Source: Saprolegnia diclina VS20
Lineage: Eukaryota; Oomycota; Saprolegniomycetes; Saprolegniales; Saprolegniaceae
Reading direction: 5' to 3'
Length of the DNA: 64,000 nt
Assembly (NCBI RefSeq): GCF_000281045.1
Contig: NW_008246118.1
Location: forward strand, 167,417-231,416
Part shown: one piece after another, positions 60,247-64,000 of the stretch
How positions within the stretch are numbered: position 1 is the first letter of the stretch
How the letters are laid out: each line of letters starts with the position of its first letter
Position numbers and translations under genes: made by a program
The notes under the pieces: model-generated
Database searches by the model: none
Seen by the model: only the letters and a program-made list of their open reading frames with translations
Told to the model about the DNA's origin: nothing

Positions 60247-61078
60247 ATGGGCCTGCGTTCACGTATTAGGATCTTTGGCTGTACGTCCTTCTACTAGGAG
60301 ACCTTCATCTCATTGCTTCCTTTTGGCGCTTCGACGACAGATGGCTCGATTGGTACGTGCATCAAGAAGACCGTGTTGGGACGTTGCCTCTTAGTCTGGA
60401 AGACGGACTTCCCGGTCGAGGACACCATGTTTGGGTACGTGAATGGCTGGCACCGGCGCTTTTGGCAGGGCAGCCCGGACCATCGGGGCGTGCCTGGCGC
60501 GCTCGGCCGCGTCGTGACGCTCATCAAGGACGCCGACATGGCGCCGTTCGCCTCGCTCGACCGCCACGCATCGCGCTGTGCGCCGACGTGGGGGCGCATC
60601 TACAAGGTGCCCGCGGACGAGGTGCCCGAGATCCTCGCCCAGCTCGACCACCGCGAAAAGGTCGCGTCTCTTCCTCTTTGCATCGGCGATATCCAATGTG
60701 CTTAGGCGGGGTACGATCGCGCTGAAGTCGACGTGCACTGCACCGACGGCGTCGTGCGCTCGGCCCTCGTCTTCATTGCGACGCCCGACAACGCGGACTT
60801 TGTCGGGCCCGCGCCGCTAAACGTCATGGCGCACGAGGTGCACCATCACGGGGCATCGTACGCTGATCTGTGTTTACTAGATTCGAACGCGCGTCGGGCC
60901 CAGTGGCCCCAATTTGGAGTACTTTGAAAAGCTCTGCCAATGGTACGCACACTTGGCAGAATCGTGGACCCTACCCCTACCTCCACTGTGTAGCATGCGC
61001 GATATTCATGTCGACGACCCGCACTTGCTCGACCTCGAAGCTGCGATCGCGCAGCAAGTGACGCCTCAGGGGACCTAA
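60247..61078 (+). CDS. ChaC-type gamma-glutamylcyclotransferase
   Basis: Six exons: 60247-60280, 60341-60352, 60395-60660, 60706-60837, 60881-60942, 60994-61078; 196 residues, no phase conflict. The second exon is only 12 bases and supplies part of the substrate loop: across exons 1-3 the protein reads I-F-G-Y-G-S-I-V-W-K. Further ChaC hallmarks: W-H-R-R-F-W-Q-G-S-P-D-H-R-G-V-P, G-R-V-V-T-L, W-G-R-I-Y-K-V, and the catalytic glutamate in L-D-H-R-E-K-A-G-Y. The end H-E-I-R-T-R-V-G-P-S-G-P-N-L-E-Y matches the family C-terminus. ChaC enzymes split glutathione into 5-oxoproline and Cys-Gly in the cytosol. Length fits ChaC2-like members. Start and micro-exon are supported by the perfect YGS motif they create. 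Confidence 0.9.
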
Positions 61079-61108
61079 CCACTACAACACTGTGTTGCTC
61101 TTGCATGA

Positions 61109-61934
61109 TTAGACAATCTTGTGCCGGGGGCTCCCCGGGCGGTCCAGTGCCCGCGGGTACTCGACCGTGATGGTCGCACTGGCCGCGTCCATGGTCAGGA
61201 CCGACTCTTCGCGCAAACCGTCAAAGAGGCCTGGAATGAGCCCGCGGTGGTGGCGTTGGCGCAGCTGCACCTTGACCGAGTAGAAATGGCGCTACGTGTC
61301 AGTGTTTCCCGACCGTTGTGCGATCGCTGTCTACCTTGGAGAGGACGTCTTGGGTCCACAGTTGGAGGCGACGCAGCGCTAGCTCTCGCTCAACGCCACT
61401 CGCCTGGTCTTTGACGTCTTGAAGGGCGTTCGATGCCCGCTGTAACACTGTGCCGAGTGTCCCTAACTGCCGCTCGAAAAGCTCCAGCCGCGCGGGATGA
61501 AACGGAGGCTGGAGCGAGCTGAGAAGGCACCACGTCGCATCGAGGCTGGCGCGCACGTCGTCGTTAAGTGGCGCCAGAAAGGCTATCGCAGCGTCGCACC
61601 ACGACAAGGGGACAACGCGCGCTGCGAGCCAGAGGTTAAAATCGGCGATCTCGCATTGCAGGACGTAGGCCGAGAAGCACTGAGACTGGAAACGATCGGC
61701 GGCAGTGAGGCGGTCGAGCGCTGCGGCCGGCACATCGATCGGTGTCCGCACTTGCTGGTTGGAAGCGATGCGAGAGAAGGACGGGCGCCGGGGCTGCAGC
61801 GACGACCGACGCCGGCGTGTCGAGAGCGACGCCGAGCTGTCGACTGAGTGCAACTCGGCATCCGAGTCGCTCAGGTCCGAGTCGCTCATGTCATCACTGA
61901 GTTTGCTGCGACTCGCCGTATACAGTGCGTTCAT
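61109..61934 (-). CDS. Unidentified helical protein with phospho-rich N-terminus
   Basis: Exons 61934-61335 and 61291-61109 (43-nt intron) give 260 residues from the ATG at 61934. Residues 1-60 are Ser/Asp-rich followed by a basic Ser cluster (R-R-R-R-S-S-L, R-R-P-S-F-S-R), which are likely kinase sites. The rest is mostly helical with conserved-looking tryptophans (F-N-L-W-L-A-A, L-R-R-L-Q-L-W) and a final basic segment (F-Y-S-V-K-V-Q-L-R-Q-R-H). No signal peptide or membrane helix. Its 3' end lies 31 bases from that of the ChaC gene. I do not recognise the family. Confidence 0.75.
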
Positions 61935-62014
61935 ACTGGCGCCACAACTCCCTCACTTTGCACTTTATGCGAAAACGTCAAAGTGGTTACACACAACATT
62001 CAATGAAGCTGATT

Positions 62015-63283
62015 TTAGGCTACGATCTGCTTGAGCAGCGTCGCCTGGTCCACCGACGGCCGTGGGATCTTGCCGTTGGTGCCACCGAGGTAGTTGCACC
62101 ACACCAGCGAGTCGTCCTTGCCAATGTTCGGGTTGTAGTACGTCGAGTAGCCGCACGCGACCTGGTTGACACCCGGGTCCATCGAGTTGGAGAAATGACC
62201 CGTCGTCATCCAGTTGCCGTCCTTGCTCTGGTTGGAGTTGTAGTCCCACAGCTTTTCTTCGCTCGAGTACCAGTTCCACGCCGGGCCCTCTGTGTGCATG
62301 CAGTCGTTGTTGCAGACGACAAAGCCGGCGAGGTTCTGGTTGCCGGGCGGACCGCCGTGGCCGCCGCCGTTTTTCTGCGGGTTGGAGTCGGCCCAGGCTT
62401 GCATTTTGGCGGCGAGCTCGTCGTTCCAGGTGACGGGGCCGAGGCCGTGGGCGGCGCGGAGGACGGTGGTCTGGTGGATGATCTGGGCCTTGAGGTCGCC
62501 GTTGGAGGGACCGGGTTGCGGAGCGGGCGACGGCGACGGAGACGGTTGGGGCTGCGGACTGGGCTTTGGGCTCGGCTGAGGCTGGGGACTCGGCTGTGGT
62601 TGGGGACTAGGCTGAGGACGTGGCCGCGGCTGAGGACTTGGCTGGTAACTCGGTTGTGGGCTAGGTTGGGGCTGCGAGCTGGGCTGAGTGGTCGGCTGAG
62701 TAGACGGCTTGGGTTGAGATGACGGTGTCGAATTCGGCGACGGCGCTGATGACGGGGGCTGGGGACCCGGAGCGGAGCTTGGCTTTCCGCTTGGTTGCGG
62801 ACCCGGGGCAGTCGTCGGTTCTCCAGTCGAACCGGTCTGAGTTGTTGTCATTGCGGGGCTCGGCGTGGCATTGCCATCGACAGGCACCGTTGTGAAAGGC
62901 CCGGTTGTCGGGGCTGTCGACGTCGTGTCGCCGCTCGAGCTATTGCCCGTCGTCGACCACGCGCCATCCGTTGTCGGCGTTGACGTTACCACGCTCTCGG
63001 AGTTGCCGCCGTTGCCGCTCACAGTGCCGTTGCTGTTGGGCGCCTTCGTCGGTGTGTTGGCCGAGCTCTGGCTACTACTCGAGTCGCTGCCTCCGGCGAG
63101 CACGACGACAGCGACAGCGATGCCGACGACCATGACGCCGGCGCCGAGGATCGCAAAGATGCGGTTTCGCTTGCGGCGCTCGAACTCGTCGATGAAGGCG
63201 TTCGTGTCCTTTGCATCGCTCTCCTCGAGGATGACCATGTCGGTCGTTCGCGGGTCGTTGTAGCTGTAGCGCGACGTCTGCAT
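62015..63283 (-). CDS. Membrane-anchored CAP (SCP/PR-1) protein with Pro/Ser stalk
   Basis: 422 residues, single exon, from the ATG at 63283. N-terminal ~40 cytosolic residues end in R-R-K-R-N-R, then one membrane helix (about residues 43-64), a Thr/Ser/Asn stretch, and a ~130-residue stalk of Q-P-S-P-Q-P type repeats. The last ~160 residues are a CAP domain: L-R-A-A-H-G-L-G-P-V-T-W-N-D-E-L, H-G-G-P-P-G-N-Q-N-L-A, T-T-G-H-F-S-N-S-M-D-P-G and L-V-W-C-N-Y. The first CAP-cavity His and Glu are not cleanly placed, so a catalytic role is doubtful; sterol or lipid binding is common in the family. Type II topology sets the domain outside the cell. A second copy starts at 63893. Confidence 0.9.
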   Translation of the reverse strand: MQTSRYSYNDPRTTDMVILEESDAKDTNAFIDEFERRKRNRIFAILGAGVMVVGIAVAVVVLAGGSDSSSSQSSANTPTKAPNSNGTVSGNGGNSESVVTSTPTTDGAWSTTGNSSSGDTTSTAPTTGPFTTVPVDGNATPSPAMTTTQTGSTGEPTTAPGPQPSGKPSSAPGPQPPSSAPSPNSTPSSQPKPSTQPTTQPSSQPQPSPQPSYQPSPQPRPRPQPSPQPQPSPQPQPSPKPSPQPQPSPSPSPAPQPGPSNGDLKAQIIHQTTVLRAAHGLGPVTWNDELAAKMQAWADSNPQKNGGGHGGPPGNQNLAGFVVCNNDCMHTEGPAWNWYSSEEKLWDYNSNQSKDGNWMTTGHFSNSMDPGVNQVACGYSTYYNPNIGKDDSLVWCNYLGGTNGKIPRPSVDQATLLKQIVA

Positions 63284-63892
63284 CGTCGCACAATCCCAAA
63301 TGAGCCACCATTGCTGGTGCCACAACGTCGTTGTCGAAGTTCGAAGTTAACCGGCTTGACACGCATCCATACAAAACTGTCAATGGCATCTCGAATTTCG
63401 AAGCGATGTAATACGTGGCAGCCGGAAATGCCGACATTTCATCGACGCGCCTTTTGCAGTTGGCACCGCCGAAGCCCTCACAACAACCGCCCTACGCACC
63501 TCAGGAGCCTCGTCGATGCGTCGCCAAGCCACGAAGTGTTGAGCATTGGTGCTTGAAGGTCCAAGGTTTCGGTGCCGCACCGGTGGACAAGGCTCCGTAA
63601 GTGGTGGCAGAGGCGACGCGCCTCCTGTTCTTGCATTGACCTTTACATGAGACCGCATGGAGGCGAGTAAGGGGCTAGAAGAGTGTGTAGTGTAGGTCGA
63701 TCACCGTGTCGTGGGTTGTCTCCAACGTTCGTCGAAACTACAGTCCTGATCTATTCACTAGGCTGCAAATATACTTAAGTAAGGGTTCTCATCAAGAGGT
63801 GGTAATGACCACACCACTGCACGACGAAACCAGCTTTGTGTTCAGAGATCACAAAGATTATTTATATTAAATACGACAACCATAGATCCACA
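63284..63892. other. Spacer between tandem CAP genes
   Basis: 609 bases containing the promoter of the CAP gene at 62015 and the 3' flank of the next copy. AT-rich near 63740-63880. No coding sequence supported. Confidence 0.5.
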
Positions 63893-64000
63893 CTAGGCCA
63901 GGATATGCTTGAGCAGCGTCGCCTGGTCGACCGACGGCCGCGGGATCTTGCCGTTGGTGCCGCCGAGGTAGTTGCACCACACCAGCGAGTCGTCCTTGCC
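63893..64000 (-). CDS. CAP protein, second copy (C-terminal end only)
   Basis: The last 35 codons and stop of a CAP gene, running off the right edge. The frame ends with G-K-I-P-R-P-S-V-D-Q-A-T-L-L-K and TAG at 63895-63893. Against the CAP gene at 62015 I count three differences in the final 95 shared bases, so this is a recent tandem duplicate. Nothing can be said about its stalk or anchor. Confidence 0.9.
   Translation of the reverse strand, partial: GKDDSLVWCNYLGGTNGKIPRPSVDQATLLKHILA

Noticed and set aside
1-64000. CRISPR arrays, bacterial operons, ribosome-binding sites, prophage or insertion sequences
   Set aside because: The DNA is eukaryotic (spliceosomal introns, eL42, V-ATPase c'', SPEF2). 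I saw no regularly spaced repeats of CRISPR type and no transposase, integrase or reverse transcriptase frame.

Overview
The window looks like nuclear DNA of an oomycete, most likely a Saprolegniales water mould (Achlya/Thraustotheca/Saprolegnia type). The signs are GC-rich codons, closely packed genes on both strands, many very short GT-AG introns (mostly 41-61 nt), CCAAT boxes in promoters, temptin-like and CAP secreted or surface proteins, and a flagellar central-pair protein (SPEF2) as expected for a zoospore-forming protist. The species call is inference; no rRNA or other diagnostic marker is present. One assembly gap of 269 N lies at 32155-32423.

Left part (1-8950): a PH-domain protein cut by the left edge, a PAS-domain MAPK-like kinase with an unusual T-E-H activation motif, a 7-TM-like membrane protein, a ZupT-type ZIP metal transporter, then almost 2 kb without a recognisable gene.

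The dominant feature is a family of intronless ~650-665-residue proteins with about six membrane segments that I cannot assign to any known family. Six full-length copies and one decayed fragment occur in two clusters (8953-14193 and 25040-35014). They share an N-terminal NNW...NYLGGGYFF block, an extracellular C-T-G-C domain, and a conserved C-terminal tail. Between the clusters lie a UIM-like acidic protein, an ankyrin membrane protein, ribosomal protein eL42, fumarylacetoacetase, a GT8 glycosyltransferase and a TPAP-rich membrane-anchored protein.

Right part (35164-64000): a seven-exon zinc-ribbon/Sfi1-like/CH-like protein, two tandem temptin-like GPI proteins, a Gly/Tyr-rich secreted repeat protein, a C7orf50-like WKF protein, an APC permease with a long RRxS-repeat tail, a CAP gene broken by one stop codon, the GTPase OLA1, a C5orf34-like gene convergent with a SETD9-like gene, V-ATPase subunit c'', SPEF2, an organellar TypA/BipA GTPase, a ChaC gamma-glutamylcyclotransferase with a 12-nt micro-exon, an unknown phospho-rich protein, and a membrane-anchored CAP protein with a near-identical second copy cut by the right edge.

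The genes do not form a pathway. Most are housekeeping or flagellar genes interspersed with surface-protein families that expand by local duplication. Exon structures were worked out by hand from GT-AG sites and reading-frame continuity; where all phases agree I call them with good confidence, but no transcript evidence was available.
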